Of a DNA stretch of 64,000 nucleotides, positions 1-13,955 are shown one piece after another. This DNA comes from Isoetes taiwanensis (taxonomy: Eukaryota > Streptophyta > Lycopodiopsida > Isoetales > Isoetaceae), in NCBI GenBank assembly GCA_021234155.1, contig JAJEKV010000039.1, positions 5,562,745 through 5,626,744 on the forward strand, read 5' to 3'. The notes below the pieces were generated by a model. It saw nothing but the letters and a program-made list of their open reading frames with translations, did no database searches and had not been told where the DNA came from. The translations under genes and the position numbers were made by a program. Positions within the stretch are counted from its first letter, which is position 1. The number at the start of each line of letters is the position of its first letter.

Positions 1-125
1 CGAGAAACATGAATGCTTTGTTGTTAAGCATAAATAGATCACGGGGGCCAGTTTCGTTTTCTGACCCCCTCTAATGTGGCATAGATCCACACCATACAAT
101 CCCCGAAAATCAGGGCCCGGATGCC

Positions 126-1546
126 ATGCGGCGTCAGAATGTAAACCGAAAAAGTAACCCTAGATGTGCCAGATTTTGTATTTCTTTGTTTTGCAACTCC
201 AGATATGGGGTTTTGAATCTAAAGCACAACTATGGGAGAATAAGAAGCCCCTTTATTTGCAGCAGATTTTCGGGCACAAGAATGCTCCGTAACGAATTTG
301 TTAAGCACTTTGTTAAGGATTTTTAAGCATGAATACTCTATTAAGGCATGTTATTTATTATAACTCAAATGATTCATGCAAAGCAGTGCAAAAGTCACCA
401 TAGTAGGTGGTAGAAAAAATTTGGCATACTCGCACCCAAAACCGCTTTAGTGCCCCAAATCGAGAACCGAATTATCTTTTTGCCATTTTGTTACCATCCT
501 TCGCCATTTTGTTACCTCATAAGGATTCCTTTGTCTGCAGTCGGAAAAGACGACACCATAAATGAGTTGCTTCAAGACAATAGCTATGTAGCCATGGCTG
601 GCATAGCTAGTTCAAAAACTAGAGGATCTTATGTCCACATGTTTAATTGATGTGGTAATCCTGGTATGAATCCCTCCTGGCGACCATAGAAATGCAAGGG
701 AAATGTCAAATAAGAATGCAAAGAAAATGCCAAGCATGAATCTTGGGCTCAACAATCCTTGCAAAGCGGGTCCTAAAGCTTCAAATGCCTAAAACCATCC
801 TAGCGCCATGGCTTTAGCGCCATAGCTCCATGAGAAGATAGGGAGGCAAACGCCATAGCTATGAAATAAGCCGGGGGGGGGCTGGAAAATAATGGGAACA
901 TCAAAGAAAATTTGATGCTACCCTCTTAATAGCCTAAAGCCAAATGGGTTTTAAATTTAAGCGGTAGGGGTTTCAAATTTGAGCGGGCATTTTTATTTAA
1001 GATCACCTTATAGGTCCGTCAAATGCACCTTAAGATCACCTTATAGGTCTGTCTCCTTCCCCTTTTCTTTGCCCCTCCCATTTGCCCTTTGCCCACCCCA
1101 TTTGCCCCTCATCCCACCTCGTTTCTCATTGTTTCTTTGTAGATATTGTTCTTTTCTCGGATTGTTTTTGTAAATATTGTTCTTGCTTTTATCATGAAAA
1201 AAAAATATAGTGGTGGTTCAATGCCGCTACTTATTTTTGCACAAGTCCCACTTTTGCCCATGAGTTCCAAATGTCAGAATCGCCCATTTTAATTATATGT
1301 GACATGTATTGCTTTTACCCAATGGTGACCATAAAGTCTTGGACCTAGAGATTGATAGGGAAGTCTTCTAATGCAAACTTACATGTTATACAATGTGCAC
1401 CAGACTTATGAGGCAAAAGGTGTACAACTTGATGATACATGTAATGGCCACAAAGGATACATTCACATGCTCAACCAACTTATCAACAAAGAATAAGCGA
1501 TTCAAACATCACCAAGAAATAATTGTTTTGCTTATCCGAAATTTTG
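126..1546. other. AT-rich stretch with no gene seen (copy 1)
   Basis: This stretch matches 22,890-24,315 in copy 2. It contains only short frames that are not conserved between the copies. The pyrimidine-rich segment around 1,050-1,140 has short near-repeats of 'aagatcaccttataggtc'. No coding region, RNA gene or element end could be supported. Confidence 0.5.
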
Positions 1547-1571
1547 AAAGGAAGGAAGGAAGGAAGGAAGG
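1547..1571. repeat. (AAGG)n tail of LINE-A, copy 1
   Basis: A run of AAGG units directly abuts the 3' end of the minus-strand LINE-A. Read on the minus strand, the element ends with the conserved GTCTCCGTGGACG box, a short AT stretch, and then (CCTT)n. The matching tail in copy 2 is at 24,316-24,340. Confidence 0.75.
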
Positions 1572-4500
1572 TACTTTTATCGTCCACGGAGACCAATGGG
1601 CCTATGGGACCTAATACAAAACGCATTAGCCGGATTACCGCCCGGATTAAAACCCCGCCCCGGGTTTTGAGGGAAAACTGCGGGCAACAATCACCGACAA
1701 ACTAACATACAAAACCGAAAACACCCAAATAAATATATAACGGCCATGTCAAGAGACCTCGCTAGCTAGTTTTAATCAACAGCAAAGCGGGGAAAAAGGT
1801 GACCTTGCAGTCCGGGCATCTCGAATAAAACGCACCCTGTGGCATTTTACCGGGACGGGTGTGTGTTCATCGCCAGAAATGGGTGGCAAGTCCGCCGCAT
1901 TAAGGGAGCGCCGATATCGGACCGGACCGACCGGGAACGCCGGGCAACTCGGAAAGTGAGACTCATCCTCAATGGCAATCGGTTTGACAAAGACCGATGA
2001 GCTGTCCTCCGCGGGCTCCCCAATCCACCTCCCGCCCGGCTCGAATACGCTGAAGATGGTGGCACCAGGCGTAATGGAGGCACGAGCCCTTTCGTGGGCA
2101 CCGGGAATGCGTAGAGCCGTGGGCCCGGCTAACACGGGTTGATGTGCCCTGTAATGGGGCCGCTGGACTGCCGAGCGCCGGGTCCTGAGCTTGCCAAGGA
2201 AACAGCCCGTTTAGGTACTCCAGCAGGCTCGCCATGCATCGGCTGTCCACTGCGACGATTCCGTATTTCCCGCTCCATCCGGCGACATTGATCTCTTCTT
2301 ACCCTCCAATAGCCCGCAAGCCGCGGCAGACTCATTGCCATTAGCAGGTTTCAAAGTGATTTATCACCCATAGTAAACGAATTTCTCGAAAATAGACGAT
2401 GTGGTCTATCATATCGTCACCGGGTTTAAGAAGAATCCAGCTTTCCCGCAGCAGACCGATAGGGAACTGTTTCACCCTGCGTCTGCGTGCTTGAAAATGC
2501 CTTCGCGACTGCCTAAGTCATTCATGTCGCTGAAGAGACGATCGCCCCAAACCTCGAATTCTGCATACAAAAGGATATGCTCGACGGCCTTTAACATGAC
2601 TGGCGGCCCCAACCGATTTCACTGGTGGACTGTTCGCCAGATGGCATAAAGCGCCTACCCGTCACACCAAAGCGGATAGACGCCCCGCCAGCGAGGAAGG
2701 AACTCCACCCCTAGATACTTAGGTGGTATGGACGCCCAGTCGCCCCCGGGAGCATGTGGAGAGGCATGGGTGACGAAGAGGATAATGCGAGAACCACTCG
2801 CCTTGGCCAGCCCACGCCAGCATGTCCAGCCCGACAATCGTGTCTAGGGCATCCGTGTGAGACCGCATAGCTTCTCGGGTGGGCCAAGAAAGCCAACATC
2901 GCCCGCAGATAGATGAGTCGGGCGGATGACCTCGGGTGCAAAGCCGTGATGCCATCCCCCCATGCCCGCAGAAGTGGCTCTAACCAATGTAGAGGCCAAA
3001 AGTGTTAATAGCAACTCCCGCGGGACCTCGGATAGTACCGGTGAATGCTTGGTTCACGGCCAGATCCCGCCAAAACAACTTCATGCAACTCAGATATGGC
3101 ATTCTCGCGCAAATGGGAGCCGGAGCCACGATGCAGTTCAGCCTTACGCCTTTTCCTGAAATCAGATCAAAGCTCTTCATGAAGTCCACAAAGCAAAGAA
3201 TACAGTCCTGCCATCACGATTCCTACTGCCTTCAATCGTCTCGGCAGTAAAGATATATCAATCGCTGAGTGGCTGGTCTAAAGCTCGCCTTCGTGAGGGT
3301 CGCGACATCCGCCGCCTTCTCGCCCAAATGTCAATCAGCCGCCGAGAATGCCCAACGCTATAAAATACCGAGTCAATTCATGATTGTCCCAGAATTGGCC
3401 TACGTTGTAACGCCTTGTGAATGGGAAATCAACTCGCTATGGTCCATCATCGAGACCTTCCCAATGCTCGCTGAACAGTAGTGAGGACCTATCGCTTCGC
3501 CCACGCGAGCAACCTACCTTCTTATAACGACGAGGTCACCGCTTCCCCATTACTACCGCTGCGCCCTCCTCAACATCCTCCACCAGAACCAATGGGGCCA
3601 TCCCCGGTGGCATAATGCTTATCGCCACCGGTATGGCTCAGAGCCAGCGAAGCATCGGGTTCCCACCGTCCGCGTGATGTCCCCAGAGGGTCGGTCAGTC
3701 AAGCACTCTACTAAAGTTGCCCGAGGATGAGTGTCCGCCAGCCTAACATCTCCGATGTTCGGCAAGGTACCGCCACTTTGTCTCCTTCGTGATACGCCAG
3801 ACCGCGGTGGTGGTAACCGTAGTTTCGGCACCGATCCGTAATGTGCGATGAGCCATTGTCGTTTTAACCGCGATCAAACCATCTGCTACGCTGGAATGCT
3901 GTCGACTCGAAAGGCAATTTAACCGCCAGTTAACCTACCCGCCTTGATCCCAGAATAAATGGGTCAGTCTGTCTCCGCCGGCTTTGTGTGGATAATCCAG
4001 AATTTCATCTGAGGGCCCATATCCTAGTCCTTTCCTTCTGCTCATAAATTTATAGTCTCAACCGAGGGACAGGGTCGGGGTGCATAGTGGGGGTTCCCGC
4101 CGCTTGCCAAACCAAGTCTAAATAAAGTGGGAGGTGATCCGAAGTTTCCATTCTCATCCCTTCCGGACTACTGTAAACGCACTTTTAAAACGAGATCGAC
4201 GAGATGCATATCTTATGCGAACTACGAGCACATTACAGTTCATCACACTAGACCCTCCCCGATTGTCCCGGTTCGGTGATGTGCACTTCTATGAATCGCC
4301 AATCGCGGGATGTGCCATTGTAAATTAAGTCAAGACGAATATAGGCAGAGAATTGCCTCATTAAAAGCGAGTGGACTGGCTGGCTATCCGATCCGTGGCC
4401 GTTGCTTCAAGGGCGTGAATAGCCGTTGTGGACATCGCCGAGGGTCAAGTCGCATATTGGTTTTACTCCTCGTCCGCATTGAAGTTCTCCGCGAAGTACG

Positions 4501-6400
4501 ACCTACCGCTAATCAATTGCGTCATTGTGATGTCATCATCATATAGATCGACATATGGGTCCATCCCCATCCGGTGATTCGGTGGTATCGAGTAGAAGGT
4601 GCTCTTCGCGGAGGGAAATAACAGGGGCGTAAAAGAGGGTTGCCACTTCTGATTATGCAATAATTGAACCTACCGGCAGGCTTCCTCAATTTGCCCGATA
4701 GGTAAACTTAATGCCAAGGTTGTCCGCAGTAGTGCCACTCCACCATGACCCCTCTGGCCCCATTACGTATTGAAGACCGGTGAAATGTTGGTAACTGGCG
4801 CATCGTGTAGCCTGCGCTCAAGATGCTCCATGTTCCATGAGAAAGATGAGATCCATATCGCACGCCACTCTGAAAGTTCGCCAGATCGTCTTCACAAGGG
4901 AAGCCTCGATAATTCCATGAGACCAATCGTGAGGTACACCTTATTGGTCGCCAGGATGGTATGCGCTACCTGAAGTCAGCGGGGAGTACCGAAGCGCAGG
5001 GTCGAAAGGGAGGCGTAGATGGAGCCAACAGGCAAAGATAAAATGAAGGCATGGGTCGGGAGGGAGCAGGAGAGGAGCAGAGAAGTTGGGGCCATTGTAG
5101 GAGAAGCGTATGTGGGCCACGGCACGAATGGGTCATCGGTGGTCCTGCAGCAGAAAGGTGCTGGCTTCCGGAAATGTGCATCCCGGCTTCGAACCAACTC
5201 TTCGCACTTCGGTGGCTTAATGCTCGACTGATAAGTTTCGTCAAGGCCTCTCCCCGCTACGCGTGTGGAGGTCCCGGCTCACGCATTGTGGATGTCCCCT
5301 TTCAAAGATTCGCCCTCGGCGCGAAGATGGTATCACGCACTCCGTGTATCCGCTAACCGTGGACATGCGATAATGCGGTTACCGAAGCCCTAAGGACGGG
5401 CTACCGAGAATGGAATCAAGCCCTGAAATGTCATCCGGATCGAATGTGTGTTCGGATGTTGTGGGCTTTGTGACTCTCGTTGCTTCCGGCGATGCCTCGA
5501 ACTACCGATAGGCCTCCGCCAAGGCCTCGAATTTCGCTACCGCGTCAGTTGTGGGCGAGGGTCGTCCCGTGGTCAGTGGTGGTGGTATTGATGCATGGAT
5601 GGCTGGAGTAAGCGTTAGCATACCGGCCGCCGGGCGGAGGTCAGGTATGGGTAGCGGTTCGCCGCTCGCCCCAGCCTGAGTATTTTTCCTTGCAGTAATT
5701 GCTGCTGCTTGGTCATCTCCCCTCACCGCGACTAAAATTTAATTATGAACCTCGTTAGGAGACTTAGCTCGTTTATGGCCGAATCCCTCCCGGAGCCTGC
5801 CTGGAAGCGAAAGAGTTGCTCGAAGCCTCGACACGCGCATCGAGGGTCGGGCTTACGTTCGATCTTTTACTGGCGATCCTGCCGGTTCCGGCCGCTCTGA
5901 AGAGTAGCTCGCGCTTCATACATGGTGGTGGTCGCTTCCACCTCGATCGAAGTCGGACACCGCGGGATCATCGCCTCTCGCGATTACGCCCTCTTCGGCA
6001 GGTCATGGTGTCCAGAGTGATGAACACGTATCTTAGGTAAAGCCAAGGCCATCTTCCACATGCGCCGCGGCGTCTCCACTGATGCGCTCTTTCTCGACCA
6101 CCATTTGCCTTTTGAGCAATATGCTGATGCTGAGGACTCCATCTCCATCATGCTGCCAGCAAGTAATCGCTAGCTCAATAATGCAGTAGCCTCCAGCTCT
6201 CCACTCCCGCTTTGCTCCACCGCGGTGAGTTCCTATGTGTCCGAGCAATCAATCCCCCACGGCCGGGCTGGCCGAGGGGCTCCGTCTGAAGCCTCCTTCT
6301 TTCATGCGAGGATCTCCCTCCCCGTCCATGATGGTCGACGGGACCGTTTGTGCGGGCGAGGCCCTCGCCAGGTTTCCAGGCAGCCCGACCGTGGCCATGA
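1572..6400 (-). mobile_element. LINE-A, decayed non-LTR retrotransposon, copy 1
   Basis: This GC-rich minus-strand element aligns with LINE-A of copy 2 (24,341 to about 29,400) and carries the same terminal box and AAGG tail. Minus-strand frames retain an endonuclease-like start (VSWNYRG near 4,910) and fragments of the C-terminal region, but every frame is broken. Many breaks are indels at CAG/CTG sites relative to copy 2, so some of the decay may be sequencing error. The 5' limit is not sharp. Confidence 0.7.
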
Positions 6401-6679
6401 CTTTCAAAGTTTGAGGGGGTCTCGTTTGCCCGGAAGGGTGCTTAGAATTGGGGACTCAAAAACGCGAGGCCGGAACTTCCACGTGGTGGCACGATATTTC
6501 TTTTCGTAGTTGTTTTTCCACCCGGTTGGCTTTGCTGTTCTCCACCCTATTGGGGTGATGCTCTTTTTCTGCTACATGTTGAATCTTCTCTAACCATTCA
6601 CGGGTGTTTTTCTTCGAGTTCTTTGTGTTGCTTTGCAGGTTTTACGCCCTCGGCAGTTAAGGAAGTTCTTTGGTAGTCG

Positions 6680-6780
6680 GCGTTTTGTGTCAGGAGTCCC
6701 TTTCCATACCGGATCCGAGCCATCGGATCGCCATTCCGGGAAAGGACGAGCTGCTATATAAATATTTCCTCTTCGTGACC
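6680..6780 (+). promoter_or_regulatory. TATA-like box with upstream hairpin, copy 1 version
   Basis: TATATAAATA follows GGACGAGCTGC, as in copy 2 (29,696-29,767). The outer palindrome arms there are imperfect here, and part of the left arm is altered at a CAG site. The inner palindrome GATCCGAGCCATCGGATC is kept. Promoter activity is inference from motif and spacing. Confidence 0.3.
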
Positions 6781-7162
6781 GGTTATCGGCGCCTTCTCAC
6801 CAGCTTCTTCTTCTATTCGTTGCTTCCCCCTTCCTACCGCATTGAGGGGCATGAGTTTGCTTTCTAACCATTCAATTATTTTTAGGGGTTTTGTGTTGCT
6901 TGCGGGCTTTTTCCGGGTCCTCGCTATATTTACGCTCGCCATCAACTCATCTTCTTTTCGTTTTCAGTGCAACACATTCAAGGTTGTTATGACCATTTTC
7001 ATTAGGGTTTTCCTCGAAAACCCGAAAGGGGTTTTTATCCGATGAGAAGTTGTCGCATACCTTTTTATTGGGGTGGGCATTTCCGGGGTAGTCCGATATT
7101 GTTCCTTTGGTAGGCTACCCCTCTCTATTCTTCCAAACATTGTATACTTTTGGGGTGTGTGG

Positions 7163-8060
7163 CCACAAAACCCTAGCACACAGTCGAAAAGTGCAGATTT
7201 GAGCAATCGAAACAAAGACAAGCATGCATCATACACCTTGAAAGCTCTCTGAACCAGCTTTCCAACAAGCCTAAGCACATGAAAATCTAACACCGGATGT
7301 GAGAGATACAGTCCGGGAAGTGTCTTCCGATTGCCACGAAACCCTAGCACACAGCCCGAAAAAGTGCCAATTTGGAGCACAGAAACAAAGCCAAGCATGC
7401 AGGTATTATACACCGTTGGAAATATCTCTGAACCTTTCCAATAAGCCCAAGCACATGAAAAATCGGATAACGGATGTGAGAGATATGACCGATCAAATTC
7501 TGCCGCAAGACGACTAATGGGATACTTATTAAACATCGCCAATCCTATATTGGTATCGAGAAATTTCATCAACAACACCATCAGAACTAGGTATGAATTA
7601 GTAAAACATCTCGTAACCTTCAATAAGAGTACAACACACACCTTTCAACCACGGCAAGGCTTTAGCCAACAACGGCATCAGGCGGGCTAGACATCTCAAA
7701 GAAGGAAGAAGAAGGGCTGCCACAAAACCCTAGCACACAGCCCGAAAAACAGCAGATTTGAGCACTGAAACAAAGACAAGCATGCAGGTATCATACACCA
7801 TTGGAAACTCTTTGAACCAACTTCCAGCGCAAACTAACACATGAAAATCTGACACCGATGTGAGAGATACCGGCGGCGTGTCTACCGGTTGCCGTAAAAC
7901 CCTAGCACACAGCCCGGAAAAGTGCCAATTTGAGCACAGAAACAAAGCCAAGCATGCAGGTACCATACACCATTGAAAGATCTCTGAACCAGCTTTCCAA
8001 CAAGCCCAAGCCATGAAAATCGGCGCCACCGATGTGAGAGATATGACCGATCAAAATTCT
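7163..8060. repeat. Four ~180 bp tandem repeat units, copy 1
   Basis: Units start near 7,163, 7,334, 7,720 and 7,892. Each contains 'ccctagcacacag', 'caagcatgcaggta' and 'gatgtgagagata'. They form two adjacent pairs separated by about 215 bp of unrelated sequence. The same arrangement is present in copy 2 at 30,208-31,135. Confidence 0.85.
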
Positions 8061-8275
8061 GACCGCTAACGGGAAAGAGGAAGAGGTAAGGGCAAGAGAA
8101 AAGGCACCAAAAGCTGAACAATTCCAATTTTTGAATATCCCATCCCTTTAAGGTCCAGAAGCTGATTAGTACAATGATATACAACCGCATAAGAAATCAG
8201 ATTATGAAGGTTTTGCAAGGCGCTACTACGATCAAATCTTGATGCATTTCAAGACGTAACTTAAGCAAAAGCATT

Positions 8276-8398
8276 AGAATAGAATAGAATAGAATAGAAT
8301 AGATTAGATTAGAATAGAATAGAATAGAATAGAATAGAATAGAATAGAATAGAATAGAATAGAATAGAATAGAATAGAATAGAATAGAATAGAATAGA
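8276..8398. repeat. (AGAAT)n pentanucleotide microsatellite, LINE-B tail, copy 1
   Basis: About 24 units of AGAAT occur with one TTAGATT interruption. The run sits immediately left of the conserved LINE 3' box (tttttagcatccacggag), so on the minus strand it is the 3' tail of LINE-B. The matching run in copy 2 is at 31,353-31,481 and has a similar interruption. Confidence 0.9.
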
Positions 8399-10340
8399 TT
8401 TTTAGCATCCACGGAGATAGCCCGCCTATGGGACCCAAACAAAAAAGCAAAAGAACGATACTCGACGTGATTAAAATTTACCGGCGCTGGTTTTCGAGGG
8501 AAAAACTTAGCAGTAATAAGCCCGCCGGCATGCCGTGACAATTGTGTGGGGCGGTTCATTGCCGTTCGAAGACAATAACCGAGTCCGCATCCATAACCTC
8601 CCCGGAGGTATGACCCCAACAAACCCGGTGACGCCAGATTCAACAACTCATGCAGCAGTTGGCCAGGCATTAGTAATCGAACATACCGCTCTCTCGATAT
8701 GGGCAAAATCGGCGATCTGGAGGCATGACATTCATCCTCAATGGCTCGGTGGCACAGCAGAAGCCTTTGCTCTCGTGCCTTTAGCCCAACATCCTTTCTC
8801 AATCTGGGATGCGCGTGCACCCGCGAATGGAAGCTATAAAGTCCTTTGCTTTCTTCATGGGCACCGGGTGTATGGCATGGTGTGGCCTCGTGAAACGCTC
8901 GACGGATCGGGCACCGATAGTGTGCCCAGCCTAGCGCAAGGCCGAGACCGGAAGAGTTTGCTAAGGAAAAGTAGCATCTAGGTACAACTTAAGTGCCTTG
9001 TGATCTTTTCTTTGTCCTTACGTGTTTGTCTGCTTTGCACGTACCCCAAAGTGGAGAACCACTTTCGACTTGCTTTCATCCTTCGGCTTTCTCGGGTGTT
9101 GAGGGACCCATCGCCATGGCAAAGCAAGGTTGGGCAAACGTATCACCCATAGCAACCACCTTCTAGAAGTAAATGATAAGGCGGCGTCTAATGCGACCCG
9201 TTGAAGGGCAAAACCTCTCACGGAGTAGGATCCGGTATGGAACCGCGGACTTTACCCAAGGACTCGTAAGAAGGCTTTTCAGACCGCCGAGGTCATTCCG
9301 GTGTTGAGGGATATCGCAGGACCCCATACTTCTGCTCCCACATAAAGGACCGCTCGACCAATGCAGAAATAAGTGGATGGTGGCCCTGTGCATACAACTC
9401 GCCTTTGTATCGCTTATTCTCGCGATGGCATAGAGTGCTTCCAACCCGGCGCGGACCTCAAAACCGATGGCTGACATCCCAATGGGTGGTAGTAGAGAAC
9501 TCGATCCCCAAGTATTTGCCAGGTCTGAGCCACCCTACATCCCTGTCCCGGTAAGTGAATGAGGAAGCCTTTATCGACGGATGATGAGATTAAACACCCA
9601 GTTTTGGCCAAGTTAACTCTGCAGTGCGGTGAATCGACAAAAATTGTGTCGAGCATCCGGTGACGCACGTCCTCCGGAGTATAGGCCAGAGGTTGACATC
9701 ATCAATATATATGAGTTGCGGTTATTGGGATGCATGAGATCGCACTCCATTGCCTCCATGAGCCAAATCTTGTAACCAATCAATACGCCAAAGAGTGTGG
9801 GGAGGGCAACCTTGGCGCCTCAATACTACCTGATTCTTGGCTCATCTCGACGATGTGTCACTACACGAGCATGTGCCTCTCTGCGTTACAACCTATACAC
9901 GCACGTACACCGTCAAAGGGGAGTCTCCAATTAGCCATGGCCCCCATAACTCGTCCCCATAATGTGGTGTAAAAAGCAATCCACAATTTCTTGATGCGAG
10001 GTTTTTGTCAAGGATTCACCTTTATCCTCAATCAATGTCTTGCAGAGTGAAGATATGATCAATGGTGGAATACTGGGCTAAAACCCCCGGGCACATGGTG
10101 AGAGTTTCTTCCATCCGCCCGCCCATATTGTCACCGCTTTTAGAACAGCCTCCATTTCATGTAACGATTATAAATAGCATTTGAACATATTTTTTCATAA
10201 CTGAGACCTCCTTTTTGATATTCTCCGCCATGAGGTTTTTACAAATGCGATTGAAATGAGCGTAACGACACACCGGAGGCCAAATCATGCTTAATCCAAT
10301 CACCAAAGCATGTTTGTGAGACTTGAGCAAGAATGTTACC
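8399..10340 (-). mobile_element. LINE-B, 5'-truncated non-LTR retrotransposon, copy 1
   Basis: The element is collinear with LINE-B in copy 2 (31,482 to about 33,430) and ends in the same 3' box and pentanucleotide tail. A C-terminal knuckle remnant is visible on the minus strand (CHRAIEDECHA near 8,730). The reverse transcriptase part near 9,980-10,120 is shredded relative to copy 2, with losses at CAG/CTG sites such as the missing ctgccgcag segment. Confidence 0.75.
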
Positions 10341-10535
10341 AACATGGAGGAGAAGGAGGCAAAGAAGGGGTTCTCTCGAGGGAAGGGATAGAAAACCCAC
10401 TAGGAGGTCAAGTCATGCTTAATCCAATCACTAAAGCCCGCCAGGAGACTTGAGCAAAATGTTAGGAGATGACCAACATGGAGGAGAGAAGGAGCGTTAG
10501 AAAGGGGTTCCGCTGCAAAGTCCCAGGGAAGAAGG
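10281..10535. repeat. ~127 bp tandem duplication next to LINE-B, copy 1
   Basis: The motif 'catgcttaatccaatcac' begins two adjacent units about 127 bp apart. Both units contain 'gagacttgagca' and 'aacatggagga'. The same duplication occurs in copy 2 at 33,455-33,706. It lies upstream of the LINE-B reverse transcriptase on the minus strand; whether it belongs to the element is unclear. Confidence 0.7.
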
Positions 10536-10759
10536 TACACCATCAAGAGCAAGGGGATTAAGCCGAAGAACTGGTTGTTAATACAAGCAAAGCAAAGAGG
10601 CAAGAGCGTAGTAGGAGAAGCAGACGCGACACCATGGTTACAATATCTTTTAGGAAGCGTTAAAGAAAGGACATTCATATTAGGCTTGTGGAGACCAGAG
10701 TAGAAAATATGGAATCGATAGCTGGCCATACTGGCGGTTGATGCCATATATCTGCGGTG

Positions 10760-13700
10760 AAGCTCACGTAAGGAGCTAATTTTAATGCACTAACAATTGC
10801 TTGATTCTCGATACTCCGTGAGGGGAATATGTCCAAAACTCACATATGGTAATTATTGCTAAGATATCGGCATTAAATTAATCGTAATTTTTCTTAATGA
10901 TTTGTGTTTTAGATCTAAGAAGCATCCTTGAGAAAATTCAAGCAAAAGATTATTTTGCTACAAGACTCGTTGAATGGTTTCAAATCAACACCATTTAGTA
11001 CATTGCCTCAAACCTTATAGTATTTTGCAAACTTCATTATACAATATAAAAACTTGTACAAACATAATTCATAAACGAGGATCGCTATCCTACGGTCTAG
11101 ATTGAGGAATAAAGGGCAAATATTCTCATCCAACGGCTCTCGATACCCGAGTCAACCTCCCCCTGGGTGAATATGCACCCAACCAAAGGGGGTTTTGGGG
11201 AATCAATTTTAAATGTGTTAGATGTAATGGTTTGTGTTAATTAATTAATGCTTGTGGTAATAATTTATATTGTAGAAAATATTTATTTCCCTTCGAGGCC
11301 TTAAGAAGGGTTATACATACAAAAGAAAATATATCTAGCAAAATATGTAATGGTTGAAAGCCCCCAGAATTGGACCTAGGTTGCTCAAAGGGCCACTAAA
11401 ATAATATACATGCTTGATGATGCATGTGTATCATTGTTTGAAACTTTGACAAGCTAATATGAAAAAGAGCCCAGAAATGCAAATGCATGATAGTTGGAAT
11501 GCCTTGCAATCCTTCGCACTTAAAATGAAAAAAGAATCGCATTATTTGCTCGCAATCTATTAGGACCCATGGAAGAACGTGATATAAGATCACTATATCC
11601 CTTATTGTTCAAGTCCACTAAACTACTATGGCCATTTTGTAACGAAAAGGTTTTTATGTGGCAAAAAATAATGCAAGATTTCGGTTCCCATCTAGTACAG
11701 AGATATGCTCGGCCAGATGTCCTGCTCTTCGAAGATCTTACATCATCTATCACAACTTTGCCTTAGTTGATGAATACCCATCTAAATCTCGGTGCTCTAT
11801 GGCTATGGCAGTGGCTCAACGTTAGCTCTAAAATCCTGGCTATGGCAGATCATTCATATTTTTGAAAGCCCATCAGGCCTGTTCTATGTGAGCGTGGCAG
11901 AAACCATAAGCTCAGCATTTATTAATATGTCAAATTAGAGCAAGAAATCAAATAACCAATAATTGTTCAACATTTTCAATAAGTCTTCAACGCCTTATTT
12001 TTTTATCCATCATTCAAATCTGCGGTATTTGAGCTTTGCATTCTCAGCTATGGCGTAGATTCTTCTCTTGTTTCTAATTCATCAACACGCTTTTTGGTCC
12101 ATTGGGACATTCTTGACCTAATGCCATTCGATGCCATTTCATAGATTGGTTTTGGTATCCCCGCTTAGAAAAGAAGAAAGTGATGATTCTTTGACATATC
12201 CCCTACAAAAAGATGGTTGTCTATAATTTTTTTGTATATAACCTTTTCATATATCATCGGCTATTACCTATTAAATCAAGAATTACAAAAAACAAGACCG
12301 GCCAAACGTAAACAAGCAAAATTTCTCGAGCCTTACTTAACTCCCCGCTGAACCTTAAGGCCGCTTCATAGAGATGCCTATAGAAATTAAGGGTATTACA
12401 GAGGAAACGGGATATGACATTTTATTTACTATCTCAAACCAAGAATGAGCAACCCCACAAATCAAAAAGATTTGGAAGAAATGGAAGGTTCGCACTTTAG
12501 AAGTTTATTTTGCATGCCATGGCATCCAAAGCATCCAAATGCAACGAATTTATTTCGTATAACATACCTAGATTTATTGCACTTCATCAAACTAAATTTA
12601 CAAGCAGGGATCCACAAAGCAACCTTCTTCAATTGAAATCAATGGTAGCATTAAAATAAATACCTCCTCTATTTGCAACTCATTCAACCTCAAGTACACC
12701 GCCCGGAGGGAAAGGGCCACTAAAACCATTCCACACTACGTTGAGCCCACGCTTTGGTGAAACTATGGGGATGACTTTATGTAAACTTCGTGATAAAGTT
12801 AGAAATACATAGGCCCGGGATCAACGTCCTCCCATAATTGCCGATTATGGGAAACCCCGCACTAAACATAGCGGTGATCATCTCTCGGTAGCTCTTTTTT
12901 CCTTTTGTTCCTTCGCGGACCTAAAACACAATGGATCGAAGCATTTGCATGCTAAATATGTAAAGAAGAATAAAAGGTCCTACTATTGAAAACCTAATGT
13001 CACATAGTTTAAGGCATATATAACATGTGAGTGAATGGGAATTTGGGTTTTACCTTAAACCGTATGTATACATACGGATGGGGCTTGGCTAAGGGGTTTT
13101 TCGGGGAAATTCGAAGATTATGTATATATGGGAAGGGGTGTTTTGAAGGTTGGACAATTTATGCGGTTTTGTCAATCTCCATTGGCGTGCGTGCATCCCC
13201 TTTTAATAGGTGGAACCCCGGCCTAAACCCTAAAATAATTTCAACAACCTCGCGGAATCCAAAATTTTGAGAGACCACAACCATAGAATTACATTTCTTA
13301 TTCAAAATCAATGGCTTAGAAGAGTGCACTCTAGAGAAATATTGTTTAAGTACACCAGCAGCGAAAGATAACAATGAAATCATAGGAAAACCGTATGAAA
13401 AAAAGTGTATAAAATTACAAAAAATAATCCCCTGTTATTGATGCATATATTGACATTACTTCTAAAGGAGCTATTGATAGTATAAGATTTCATTGTAATA
13501 AACATATTTGTGACTCTCTTTTTTTATACATATATAGTTTGAAAATCCAGTTTTAGAATTAGCCCCTCATAATTCATAGTGCCGGAGCATTTTTCTTATT
13601 GAAAAGAACAAATGTTTAATGTTCTCATTTACACTTGGTGATGATATCCCCCTGTTTAAAGCAAAAGAGTCTATATGAATTTGAATTGAGCTACCCATTT

Positions 13701-13817
13701 TGACATTGGAATCATCAGATCACATGTTAGTGCTTTTGCAACATGCACTTGTTTATTTAAAATGTAATATTATTTATCGGTTGTTTCTTATTGGTGGAAA
13801 CATGAGAACAGTTTAGC
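10760..13817. other. AT-rich stretch, one small possible exon, otherwise no gene seen (copy 1)
   Basis: The matching region in copy 2 is 33,960-37,072. A plus-strand frame at 11,569-11,766 ends with MWQKIMQDFG...DLTSSITTLP and matches the longer frame at 34,684-34,965. No start, splice context or homologue could be established. The rest shows no supported feature. Confidence 0.4.
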
Positions 13818-13828
13818 TTGATGTGAAC

Positions 13829-13955
13829 TTTTTTTTGAGGAAAAAGGAAGGATTCTATTGATCATAAATTAAAAACCATACATACAAATGGGGCTCAGAG
13901 CCCAAATACCAGTATCAGTCTAGAAAAATAGACCAAAAATTACAACTAAAACCAT
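13829..13955 (-). mobile_element. Short poly(A) retroposon (LINE or SINE 3' end) with 11 bp target duplication, copy 1
   Basis: A 127 bp insert is flanked by TTGATGTGAAC on both sides (13,818-13,828 and 13,956-13,966). It starts with a run of eight T, the poly(A) tail of a minus-strand element. Just before the tail the minus strand reads GATCAATAGAATCCTTCC, resembling the AATAAA-containing 3' ends of plant poly(A) LINEs. Copy 2 has the same insert and duplication with a much longer tail. Confidence 0.8.

Noticed and set aside
8197-8820. 207-codon minus frame with repeated YSILF residues
   Set aside because: The repeated part is translation of the (AGAAT)n tail; only its N-terminal part reflects LINE-B coding sequence.
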